Positions 40,601 through 46,888 of a stretch of 46,888 nucleotides of DNA are shown piece after piece. The DNA is taken from NCBI GenBank assembly GCA_947303335.1, contig CAMYYB010000015.1, positions 1 through 46,888 on the forward strand. The letters run 5' to 3'. Positions within the stretch are counted from its first letter, which is position 1. The number at the start of each line of letters is the position of its first letter. The notes beneath the pieces were generated by a model. The model worked only from the letters and a program-made list of their open reading frames with translations, did not search any database and was not told the DNA's origin. The DNA is from an uncultured Bacteroidales bacterium (GTDB taxonomy: Bacteria; Bacteroidota; Bacteroidia; Bacteroidales; F082). The position numbers and the translations under genes are program-made.

Positions 40601-43600
40601 TTTTATTTTAGGCAGTTCGGCCAACAATGTGAACGCTTGGGTGAAACTCTTTCAGGACGGCAAGGAAGTCCTCTTGGACCAGTGGATGGAAATTAATAAT
40701 GGAGTCATCACGCTGCCCCACGTGGTGACGGAGGAAGACCGTGGCTTTTTGACCCTCGCGGTGGCTTTTGCCAAAGAAAACGCTATCCTAAGGGAAATGC
40801 AAAAGGTTTATGTGCCATACGAGAACCTTGACCTGAAAGTGGAGATGACTTCAGTGCGCGACAAATTGGCTCCGGGAGCTGAAGAGACTTGGGAGTTCAC
40901 CGTCCGCAATGATAAGGGAAAGCCTGTACGGTCGGCACTGTTGGCAGGAATGTACGATGCCTCATTGGATGCGTTAGAACGAACGATTTGGAAACCCTTC
41001 AATATGAAACCCAACCCTTACGAACTCTCAAGCTTCAAGTCCTATCCCCTCATCAATATGCCCAGGCCCTATTTTCCAAGGTTAGTCACTCCAAAAATCA
41101 CCCTGTTCAATTTCACTCTGCCGTCCAATGCGCCTTTCTTTGATGTGGCTTTAGTCAAGAGTTATAAGAACGGTTCCAGCTACAACACTTGGACGGTCTA
41201 TTCCAAAGGGCCAAACGGTCGGCTGAAGGGCAAAATCACGGACGAAACTGGCGAAACCGTGCCTTTTGCCAATATCATCATCAAAAAGAACGAAGCGATA
41301 GTTGCCGGATGCTCTTCAGATTTCGACGGCTTCTATGATATCAATCCCTTGCCACCCGGGACATATAACCTTGAGGCAAGTTGCGTTGGTTATGAGGGAT
41401 TTGTGCTGAATCATATTGTCATACCAGCTAACAGGATTACCTTCTACGACATCAAGATGCAGAGTGGTACCATTAGCTTGAATGAAGTCACGGTGGTGGA
41501 TTATGAGATTCCTTTGGTTTCAAAAGACAACGAAGAAATTGCCAAATTGCCCAATCGCTCTGCTGAAGGCGTTGCTGCCAGTGTGGGAGGCAAATCAGGA
41601 TATTGGTCTGGTCAAGAGGAAGTGGAGGAAGCAGCGATGGAGGAGGATGAACAGATGAAACGTTTTCTCGCCGTTCCACGTGAAAACTTCAACGAAACGG
41701 CGTTCTTCAGGTATCTCAAAACCAACGCTGACGGTAGCGCGAGTCTCAGTTTCACCATGCCCGATGCCCTCACCCGTTGGCACCTGATGTTGCAAGCCTA
41801 CAACACAGAACGCCAGACGGGTCGCAAGGAATACACCTTCACCTCGTCGAAGCCCGTGATGATTATGGCCGATATGCCGCGCTATATGTACGACAGCGAT
41901 ACATTATGGTTTGTGGCCAATGTCATCAATACGGGTGAAGAGGTGGTCAAACCCCTGGCCAAGCTCGAAATCTTTGATGCGGCTACTATGGAGCCTGTCA
42001 ATCTCTTGGTTTCCGAAGCCATGATTGCGATGGAGGAAATCGTCCCGGGTCGCAGCAAGGAAGTGTGCTGGAAGGTGGCGGCTCAACTGGGTTTGGACTT
42101 GCTGGCTTTCCGCTTCACAGCATACGTGGGCGAACAGAGCGATGCTGAGCAACACATTCTGCCTGTGCTGAGTAGCGAGGTCTTTATGACCCAAACCCTT
42201 CCTATGACCGTTCAAGCCGAAACGGAGCAGACTTTTGAACTCGATTCAGCTTTGAACCACAACAGCAACGAGCGCATCCAAAGCCTGACGTTGAATTTCA
42301 GCACCAACCCTATTTGGTATGCTGTGCAGACGTTGCCTTATCTCGACGGCATCAACCCCTATAGTGCCGAAAATGCTTTTTATGTGTTCTACGCCAACAC
42401 GCTTTCGGCCTATATCTCCGACCATGTGCCGCAGCTCATGGCCTATATCCGCAAGTGGAAGGTGGAATCGCCTGATGCTTTGCTCTCCAAGTTGGAGCAA
42501 GACCCCGATTTGAAGGCTATCCTGCTGCAAGAAACGCCTTGGGTGATGCAGGCTAAGACGGTATCTCAACAACGCTCATGCTTGGCTGTTCTGTTTGATG
42601 CTGTCCGTCTGCCCTTGCAGCAAACCCATGCGTTGAACGTGATGTCGAAGAAGCAGAAACTCTCAGGCGGTTGGTCGTGGTGCGACAATATGCCTGCAAG
42701 TCCTTTCATCACTACACGAATCTTGACAGGCTTCGGCAAGTTGGGTGAGATGGGTGCTTTGGCCTCATTGAGTATGGCCAATAAGACGCGAGCCGATGCC
42801 ATTCTCAACAAAGCAGCCAATTTTGTTGATGCAGAAATCAAATCCGCTTATTTGGATGCGAAGGGCAAGGAGAAAAAGCCCGCCTTGTCGCCGCAAATCC
42901 TTAACGAACTCTATGCCTTGAGTTTCTTTGAGCAAAGGTTTTCCAATGCCGTGATGGATGAAGCCACCAACTATTATCTCAAACAGATGGAGGAGCACTG
43001 GACCCAGTACAATTACAGTATGCAGGCCAAAATAGCTTTGATACTGTACCGCAACGGCAAGAAAGAAGCGGCCAAGCGAATCATCCAATCCTTCAAGGAA
43101 TGCGCCAAATCGGGAGAGCACAACGGAATGTATTGGACGAAGGATTATTCCACTTTCGAGTCGGACATTACCACCCACGCCAACATTATGGCTGCCTTTG
43201 CTGAAATCGACCAGAACGACACCCTGCTTGACCAGATGCGCATCTGGCTGCTGTCGAAAAAACGTTTCGACCGCTGGGAGAGTTCCGCTTCAACGCTTGA
43301 TGCCATTTATGCCCTGCTGCTTCGTGGTGGCGACTGGTTTGAAGAGGATAAGGAAGTTACTTTGAAATTCGGCAACACGCCTATTAATATAGAAGGTGGT
43401 GTAGCCGGTACGGGCTTCATCCAACGCCGCTGGAATGCCGATGAGGTGACTCAAGATATGCGTCAGCTTACTGTGAACAACCCGACCAACCATCTTGTGT
43501 GGGGCGGTCTGTTCCGTCAGTATTTCGTCCCGATTGACGAGGTCAAGACGAATGAGTCAGGCTTTACCATCAAACGGGAGTTGTTTGTGGAAAGAGTAAC

Positions 43601-44042
43601 TGATGATGGGAAGGTATTGGTACCTGTTGGGACGGCCCTTCGACAGGCTCAGGGACCTTTTACTTCTGGTGAGGTTAAGGTTGCTGAGCTTGTCGAAGCA
43701 CCGATTAAAGTTGGTGATAAAGTGACTGTGAAGATTACCTTCACCAATGAGCAGGACATGAGCTATGTCTTCGTCAAAGACCTTCGTGCTGCGGGCTTCG
43801 AGCCCATTGAACAAGTCTCGCATTACGAGCGTAACGACTGCATGAGCTACTATCAGACCAACACCGACACCGATATGCGGTTCTTCATCGAAAAGCTTCC
43901 AAAGGGTACACATCAACTGGAATACAGTATGTTTGTCACCAAGGAAGGTGATCTGAATAACGGCTACGCCCTGATACAATGCGAATACGCGCCGGAGTTC
44001 AGCGCGTATTCGGATGGAATGAAAGTAAGGGTAGGGGACTGA
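37668..44042 (+). CDS. Alpha-2-macroglobulin family protein with SusC-like regulatory domain (paralog 2)
   Basis: A 2124-residue paralog of the preceding protein with the same order: signal peptide (FFAFALFALLLTCSLSGHA), MG2 (TDRSIYRPGQTVYYHG), A2M domain (MPDALTRWHLML) and toroid. The thioester position reads SAEN (1566-1569). Unlike paralog 1, the bait-like region near residues 1183-1271 holds a carboxypeptidase-regulatory-like domain (LKGKITDETGETVPFANI, then LNEVTVVDY), the module found at the N-terminus of SusC-type receptors. The 3' end carries the same REP-like insertion and is nearly identical in DNA to paralog 1. Start MRKFF is chosen from the signal peptide and promoter. Confidence 0.9.
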   Translation: MRKFFAFALFALLLTCSLSGHAQYYETQWERFNTYILDRQPMSASKLLDTIESHALEANDQMQLLNAILNREKILMLTEDNDPQEVFIHYAEAKWEVLDTIQAAILHVEIGRCYADLLSSYKSKIPNNTDLDDDLSQTEMRYWGRENYKEAIKTHLDAALQTMGTLKQIRTRDHFILFEDEIKPDAQYLEYEPTLFEFVFHRAANIYRNLAMDEDVPEGENLDDWWSPGETFVGIDLGESDSPVLRCLRIFQDLMAFNLEVDDETAFLYNDFCRLRFVYSVFQDESIYIAALQQLIEHYSEHPLTPNIALELANSLVKLVSDSLDETSDIEYYQKMAQLCYEVVAKFPSSPASEKTTHILDDLYEKEFAVTMADVQLPDENIPVVLSYRNMKQAYLKVVKVSEEEWMQHDYQYWRNDGFFQTLRNLPVYAEQRVNLAAEPDIMWHHTVVALQPLEKGLYYLIVTPDRNTLDKYQTDCCKFQVSRLGFLTDEKNNIYTLNRKTGQPIGQVTVERCEWSYNSKTKTRESKLLSKSKSDKNGKMSVRRGSDNLFFVNLRKDDDVLLTNRYLDFRTNSGYATGSKALYNAALFTDRSIYRPGQTVYYHGVIVKKKGQKESLCKNYSETVYFYDGNWGLIDSQKIRTDEYGSFSGSFVIPTDRLNGKYEIEIGSKYTYCIPSRRVYFSVEEYKRPSFEVKFDSPKEQYKVNQEVTIRGLVKTFAGFGLDDVECRYQVTRTTTFPWRCYGQTYPLVKMEQVAFGETRTDGEGKFAIPFSLKPAVKVKPELQPVFIYEIKVTVTSAQGETHSETYAIRAGYNEIALSSNLGILVDKAVDTKVHIEAVNMSGNPAKSRVVQRIYRFDDATRPDYFEAMYSDITLDHQIYSDEELATLFPNYDFYPKDNKTLVSETELMLDGEQDLDVLKDLAPGKYLMELKSLDDTLAESSNRFTLVDSRSPQMPVASMCWLYADKQEAHPGDTVRFILGSSANNVNAWVKLFQDGKEVLLDQWMEINNGVITLPHVVTEEDRGFLTLAVAFAKENAILREMQKVYVPYENLDLKVEMTSVRDKLAPGAEETWEFTVRNDKGKPVRSALLAGMYDASLDALERTIWKPFNMKPNPYELSSFKSYPLINMPRPYFPRLVTPKITLFNFTLPSNAPFFDVALVKSYKNGSSYNTWTVYSKGPNGRLKGKITDETGETVPFANIIIKKNEAIVAGCSSDFDGFYDINPLPPGTYNLEASCVGYEGFVLNHIVIPANRITFYDIKMQSGTISLNEVTVVDYEIPLVSKDNEEIAKLPNRSAEGVAASVGGKSGYWSGQEEVEEAAMEEDEQMKRFLAVPRENFNETAFFRYLKTNADGSASLSFTMPDALTRWHLMLQAYNTERQTGRKEYTFTSSKPVMIMADMPRYMYDSDTLWFVANVINTGEEVVKPLAKLEIFDAATMEPVNLLVSEAMIAMEEIVPGRSKEVCWKVAAQLGLDLLAFRFTAYVGEQSDAEQHILPVLSSEVFMTQTLPMTVQAETEQTFELDSALNHNSNERIQSLTLNFSTNPIWYAVQTLPYLDGINPYSAENAFYVFYANTLSAYISDHVPQLMAYIRKWKVESPDALLSKLEQDPDLKAILLQETPWVMQAKTVSQQRSCLAVLFDAVRLPLQQTHALNVMSKKQKLSGGWSWCDNMPASPFITTRILTGFGKLGEMGALASLSMANKTRADAILNKAANFVDAEIKSAYLDAKGKEKKPALSPQILNELYALSFFEQRFSNAVMDEATNYYLKQMEEHWTQYNYSMQAKIALILYRNGKKEAAKRIIQSFKECAKSGEHNGMYWTKDYSTFESDITTHANIMAAFAEIDQNDTLLDQMRIWLLSKKRFDRWESSASTLDAIYALLLRGGDWFEEDKEVTLKFGNTPINIEGGVAGTGFIQRRWNADEVTQDMRQLTVNNPTNHLVWGGLFRQYFVPIDEVKTNESGFTIKRELFVERVTDDGKVLVPVGTALRQAQGPFTSGEVKVAELVEAPIKVGDKVTVKITFTNEQDMSYVFVKDLRAAGFEPIEQVSHYERNDCMSYYQTNTDTDMRFFIEKLPKGTHQLEYSMFVTKEGDLNNGYALIQCEYAPEFSAYSDGMKVRVGD
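43629..43702. repeat. REP-like palindrome inside paralog 2
   Basis: Same position and near-identical sequence as 37163-37236. It carries the fuller core GGCCCTTCGACAGGCTCAGG and its partner GAGCTTGTCGAAGC. Confidence 0.85.
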
Positions 44043-44048
44043 GCCGGC

Positions 44049-44387
44049 TTATTCCTTGCTCTTCTCGATGGTGAACAAGTCATTGATTAAAATCTCAGTG
44101 ACAAAGTGGCGTTGGCCTTTGTCGTCAGTCCACTCGTTGTTGCGCAGGCTGCCGTCGATGGCAATAAGGACACCTTTTTTCACCGATTTCTCGACACGGT
44201 CGGCCACCTTGCCCCAAGCTACTGTGGGGAACCATTGTGTGTTGTCGACCCATTCGCCGTTGGCGTTCTTGCGCCCCTCGTTCACGGCGAGGCGGAAACG
44301 GGCTACTCTGTTTTGGTTGAAAGTTCTGATTTCAGGCTCTGCACCCGGGCGGCCAATCAACATGACCGAATTTTTCATGGTACTCAT
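44049..44387 (-). CDS. ssb: Single-stranded DNA-binding protein, short form
   Basis: A 112-residue OB-fold protein: VMLIGRPGAEPEIRTF, FRLAVNEGR, TQWFPTVAWGKVAD and VLIAIDGSLRNNEWTD. It ends at EKSKE without the flexible linker and acidic DDxIPF tail of full SSB, so it matches the short Bacteroidota type and probably lacks tail-mediated partner binding. It may be a second SSB rather than the essential one. MSTMKNSV at 44387 or MKNSV at 44378 are both possible starts. It is convergent with the macroglobulin gene, six bases apart. Confidence 0.9.
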   Translation of the reverse strand: MSTMKNSVMLIGRPGAEPEIRTFNQNRVARFRLAVNEGRKNANGEWVDNTQWFPTVAWGKVADRVEKSVKKGVLIAIDGSLRNNEWTDDKGQRHFVTEILINDLFTIEKSKE

Positions 44388-44417
44388 TGTGATGTGTTTT
44401 TAGTGGTTAGTAATTAA

Positions 44418-44450
44418 TTTGTTGTTATTTTGAAAAAGTTTGTATTTTTG
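44418..44450 (+). promoter_or_regulatory. Promoter of a candidate small RNA
   Basis: TTTG at 44418-44421, a 21-nt spacer, then TATTTTTG at 44443-44450. No open frame follows closely. Confidence 0.6.
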
Positions 44451-44520
44451 CAGTCGCTAATCAACCGTATGTGTTCCGAACCAATGGTGAGGTAATCGCT
44501 GGATACGGTTGGTTTTTTAT
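44451..44520 (+). ncRNA. Candidate small RNA with intrinsic terminator
   Basis: Directly after a good promoter, AACCGTAT (44463-44470) pairs with ATACGGTT (44503-44510), extendable by a few pairs, and is followed by GGTTTTTTATT. The whole transcript would be about 65-70 nt, a long hairpin enclosing about 32 nt with a small ACCAATGGT palindrome. It ends about 220 nt before the CYTH gene, which has its own -7 box, so it is likely an independent RNA or a terminated leader. No family recognised. Confidence 0.55.
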
Positions 44521-44607
44521 TATATCTATTGTTATGCACCACTTCAACTGGGTTGGTTTTGACGCTGCAAAGTAACAATACTTGTATAGAACTATCCGTT
44601 GATTAAA

Positions 44608-44649
44608 CGTTTGTTGTCGACAGTAGTCGTTTGTTGTCGTTTGCTGTCG
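44608..44649. repeat. Three CGTTTGyTGTCG repeats
   Basis: CGTTTGTTGTCG occurs at 44608 and 44628, and CGTTTGCTGTCG at 44638; starts are 20 and 10 bp apart, about whole helical turns. They lie upstream of the CYTH-hydF promoter and may bind a regulator. Confidence 0.45.
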
Positions 44650-44706
44650 GATATATTGCTGGTTTTCTATGTGTTGTGATTTTGTCTAAAGTACGCGATA
44701 TTTTAC

Positions 44707-44714
44707 TATTTTTG
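44707..44714 (+). promoter_or_regulatory. -7 box of the CYTH-hydF pair
   Basis: TATTTTTG 24 nt before the ATG at 44739, with TTTG at 44681-44684 (22-nt spacer). Confidence 0.6.
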
Positions 44715-44738
44715 CAACCGACAAATCAAAACAGACCT

Positions 44739-45221
44739 ATGTTTCAGGAAATCGAACGTAAATTCTTGGTAAAAGGCGACTTCGTTTCGGAGGCTTTTGA
44801 GTCGACGGACATCAAGCAGGGCTACCTCTGCAGCGGTGCCAATGCGACGGTGCGGGTCCGTGTTCGCGGCGACAAGGGCTACCTCACCATCAAAGGCAAG
44901 CGCAGCATTAATGGTATCTCGCGCTTTGAGTGGGAGAAAGAGATTACCCGCGACGAGGCCGAGGTATTGCTGACCCTCGCTGAAGGCGGCTTGGTGGAGA
45001 AGACTCGACACTTGGTGAAAAACACCGATGGAAAGCACACTTGGGAAGTGGATGTCTTTCATGGCGCCAACGAAGGACTCGTTGTGGCCGAGATCGAACT
45101 GGCTTCCGAAAACGAACCCTTCGACCGTCCCGCCTGGTTAGGGAAAGAGGTCTCCGACGACCCGCGTTACTTCAACTCGCAACTCCTGAAGCATCCTTAT
45201 AATACTTGGAGAAATGGCTAA
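44739..45221 (+). CDS. CYTH-domain triphosphate hydrolase-like protein
   Basis: A 160-residue CYTH protein. It begins with the name-giving EIERKFLV (ExExK metal and triphosphate site) and continues with VRVRVRGDKGYLTIKGK, FEWEKEI and VVAEIELASEN, the alternating charged strands of the tunnel fold. Single-domain CYTH proteins of this size usually hydrolyse inorganic triphosphate; some are adenylate or thiamine-triphosphate enzymes. Start MFQEIERK is chosen from the motif and promoter. hydF overlaps its end by 8 nt. Confidence 0.87.
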   Translation: MFQEIERKFLVKGDFVSEAFESTDIKQGYLCSGANATVRVRVRGDKGYLTIKGKRSINGISRFEWEKEITRDEAEVLLTLAEGGLVEKTRHLVKNTDGKHTWEVDVFHGANEGLVVAEIELASENEPFDRPAWLGKEVSDDPRYFNSQLLKHPYNTWRNG

Positions 45222-46407
45222 AGACTTGAAACCCCATATCGGCATCTTCGGTCGCAGGAATTGCGGCAAGAGCAGCCTCATCAACCGTCTCACCGGACAA
45301 CCCGTCGCCATCGTGAGCGATACCGCCGGTACCACCACCGACCCCGTGAAGAAAAGCATCGAAATCTTCGGCATCGGCCCCTGTGTGCTGATTGACACAG
45401 CGGGTATTGACGATGAAGGGCAACTGGGACAGCAAAGGGTGGAGCAAACGTTGAAGGTCTTGAATGAGATTGACTGCGCCATCCTCGTCATCACCGAAAA
45501 CCGCTTCGATGAACCCGAGAAGAGCCTCATCCAGCGCATGAAAGACCTGGCGGTGCCTTTCCTCATCGTCCATAACAAATCGGACATCACGCCTTTGGAT
45601 GGCTCGCTGAGCCAGGCTCTCAAGCAGGACTACGACACAGAAGCATTGGACTTCAGCGTAGCGCAAGGCGACGACATTGCTCCGCTTGTTGCCCTTATCA
45701 AGAAAACCATCCCGGAGAGTGCCTATCAAAAGGTGTCGCTCTTAGGCGGCATCATCTCGCCTGACGAGGTGGTCGTATTGGTCTGTCCCGTCGACTCGGA
45801 AGCCCCCGAGGGGCGGCTTATCCTCCCTCAGGTGATGGCCATTCGTGATGTGCTGGACAACGAGTGCATTTGTGTAGTGCTGAAAGAGACCCACCTGCAA
45901 CACTATCTCGACACGATGCCCCAACCTGCATTAATCGTCACCGACAGCCAAGTGTTCGGTTATGTGGCCAAAATCGTTCCTCCCTCGATTCCCCTCACCA
46001 GTTTCAGCATTGTCATGGCCCGCCTTCGTGGCGACTTCGACAACTATGTAAAAGGTACGCCCCATCTTTCCCAACTGAAGGATGGCGACACGGTCCTGTT
46101 GTTGGAATCGTGTACCCATCACAGCACTTGCGAGGACATCGGTCGCGTGAAGTTGCCCCGCATGATACTGAAATACACGGGCAAGGACATCCATTTCGAG
46201 TACGTTGCAGGACTGTCGCCCATCGAGCATCCCGAGCGTTACGCAATGGCCATCCAATGCGGCGGTTGCATGAGTACGAGGAAGCAGTTGCTCAACCGCA
46301 CCAACCTCTTTGTCCATCAAGGCATCCCCATCAGCAACTACGGAATGGCGTTGGCCTACATGAACGGCATCTTCCAGCGGGTGATGGAGCCGTTTGCGGA
46401 AAGGTAA
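45214..46407 (+). CDS. hydF: [FeFe]-hydrogenase maturation GTPase
   Basis: A 397-residue protein. The N-terminal GTPase has GRRNCGKSSLINRL (P-loop, residues 13-26), TAGTTTDP (switch I), DTAGIDD and HNKSD. A middle dimer domain follows, then the iron-sulfur site CTHHSTC ... IQCGGCMS (CxH plus CxxC), which carries the [4Fe-4S] cluster that scaffolds the two-iron subcluster delivered to hydrogenase. hydE and hydG, needed for the same job, are not in the window. Its presence points to a fermentative, hydrogen-metabolising anaerobe. Confidence 0.95.
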   Translation: MAKDLKPHIGIFGRRNCGKSSLINRLTGQPVAIVSDTAGTTTDPVKKSIEIFGIGPCVLIDTAGIDDEGQLGQQRVEQTLKVLNEIDCAILVITENRFDEPEKSLIQRMKDLAVPFLIVHNKSDITPLDGSLSQALKQDYDTEALDFSVAQGDDIAPLVALIKKTIPESAYQKVSLLGGIISPDEVVVLVCPVDSEAPEGRLILPQVMAIRDVLDNECICVVLKETHLQHYLDTMPQPALIVTDSQVFGYVAKIVPPSIPLTSFSIVMARLRGDFDNYVKGTPHLSQLKDGDTVLLLESCTHHSTCEDIGRVKLPRMILKYTGKDIHFEYVAGLSPIEHPERYAMAIQCGGCMSTRKQLLNRTNLFVHQGIPISNYGMALAYMNGIFQRVMEPFAER

Positions 46408-46454
46408 TTAGGCAATCTCATTTTACAGATTAGTAAACCAACGACAACAACCTG

Positions 46455-46740
46455 CATTGAACACGAATCTCGCTAATCTAACGAATTGATATTCGTGTTA
46501 TTCGTGCAATTCGTGGTCAAAAAATCGAATATTTAGTGGTTCCCTTATTTCATTGAACACGAATCTCACTAATCTAACGAATTGATATTCGTGTTATTTG
46601 AGCAATTCGTGGTCAAAAAACGAATGTTTAGTGGTTGTCTTATTTCATTGAACACGAATCTCGCTAATCTAACGAATAAATATTCGTGTTATTCGTGCAA
46701 TTCGTGGTCAAAAAAAACCGAATATTTAGTGGTTGTCTTT
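46455..46740. repeat. Three tandem 95-bp repeats
   Basis: Units start at CATTGAACACGAATCTC at 46455, 46551 and 46646 (periods 96 and 95). Each contains ACGAAT / ATTCGT inverted repeats (ACGAATTGATATTCGT in units 1 and 2) and GCAATTCGTGGTC. The third unit lacks the TTG of that hairpin. No gene lies in 46408-46844. Confidence 0.9.
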
Positions 46741-46780
46741 CGCCAGAAAAATTGACTGTCCCAAGTGCCCCACTGTCCTA

Positions 46781-46816
46781 GGGGTGGGACAGGTGGGACA
46801 GTGTGGGACAGCAGGG
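46781..46816 (+). other. G-tract cluster, possible G-quadruplex
   Basis: GGGGTGGG then GTGGG, TGTGGG and CAGGG: five G-runs with loops of 1-7 bases, containing repeated TGGGACAG. The complementary form (GACTGTCCCA, CCCACTGTCC) lies just before at 46754-46779, so a hairpin is also possible. Confidence 0.4.
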
Positions 46817-46844
46817 AATGGAGGTTTTGACCCTGTGTTGCCGG

Positions 46845-46888
46845 TTATTCCTTCACCACCTTCTTCACGCACTTGCGCCCTTCGGCGT
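46845..46888 (-). CDS. C-terminal end of a gene running off the right edge
   Basis: The minus strand reads AEGRKCVKKVVKE followed by TAA at 46847-46845, open to the window edge. The basic VKKVVK end is like the last strand of type IX secretion sorting domains (usually G-x-x-VKK-V), but 13 residues cannot settle this. Confidence 0.45.
   Translation of the reverse strand, partial: AEGRKCVKKVVKE

Noticed and set aside
1-46888. tRNA or rRNA genes
   Set aside because: No cloverleaf with a TTCGA-type arm and no rRNA landmark sequences were noticed on either strand by eye; a tRNAscan run would be needed to exclude them fully.

Overview
The window looks like a chromosomal segment of an anaerobic, host- or sediment-associated member of the Bacteroidales (Bacteroidota). 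Evidence: many Bacteroidota-type promoters (TTG near -33 and TAnnTTTG at -7), gene starts with little Shine-Dalgarno signal, families typical of the phylum (DUF4468, DUF2807, GYDIA-type GHMP kinase, small XRE regulators, paired large alpha-2-macroglobulins, barrel proteins ending in aromatic or hydrophobic residues), and hydF, the GTPase that matures [FeFe]-hydrogenase. Unlike Bacteroides or Prevotella, which use the DXP route, it encodes mevalonate-pathway enzymes, so it probably belongs to a less studied, uncultured lineage (inference).

Layout. 1-4.1 kb: minus-strand cluster of small secreted proteins, including a secreted DnaJ-type cysteine-rich protein and two small paralogs with duplicated leaders. 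4.1-5.5 kb: a small XRE regulator, a structured RNA-like element and a MNT/HEPN toxin-antitoxin pair. 5.5-11.3 kb: a zinc-ribbon membrane protein, a DUF234 ATPase bracketed by identical 63-bp palindromes, and polA. 11.3-17.4 kb: tcdA, a TatD-like hydrolase, a barrel protein, an EamA permease, recG, a second copy of the structured element and a ParE-type toxin-antitoxin pair. 17.8-28.9 kb: a long minus-strand stretch with PfkB kinase, polyprenyl synthase, asd, ribF, rlmH, two exported proteins, HMG-CoA reductase, a GxxExxY cassette, GYDIA kinase, diphosphomevalonate decarboxylase, mevalonate kinase and GtrA. 28.9-30.3 kb: repeat-rich region around a decayed DUF4143 ATPase. 30.3-44.0 kb: an ATPase and two giant alpha-2-macroglobulin paralogs. 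44.0-46.9 kb: ssb, a candidate small RNA, a CYTH phosphatase, hydF, tandem 95-bp repeats and the end of one more gene.

Most unusual signals. (1) A roughly 190-nt element occurs twice with paired arms that differ in sequence but keep complementarity. On the minus strand it ends in a terminator-like hairpin and T-run, and one copy sits directly before a regulator gene. (2) Three accessory genes whose families carry PD-(D/E)XK nuclease-like folds are each bracketed by locus-specific direct repeats, and one interrupts the mevalonate cluster. (3) Palindromic REP-like sequence lies in frame inside five protein genes. (4) Both alpha-2-macroglobulins lack the thioester motif, and one carries a SusC-like regulatory domain.

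All calls come from reading the sequence and remembered family features. No database search, folding or alignment program was run.
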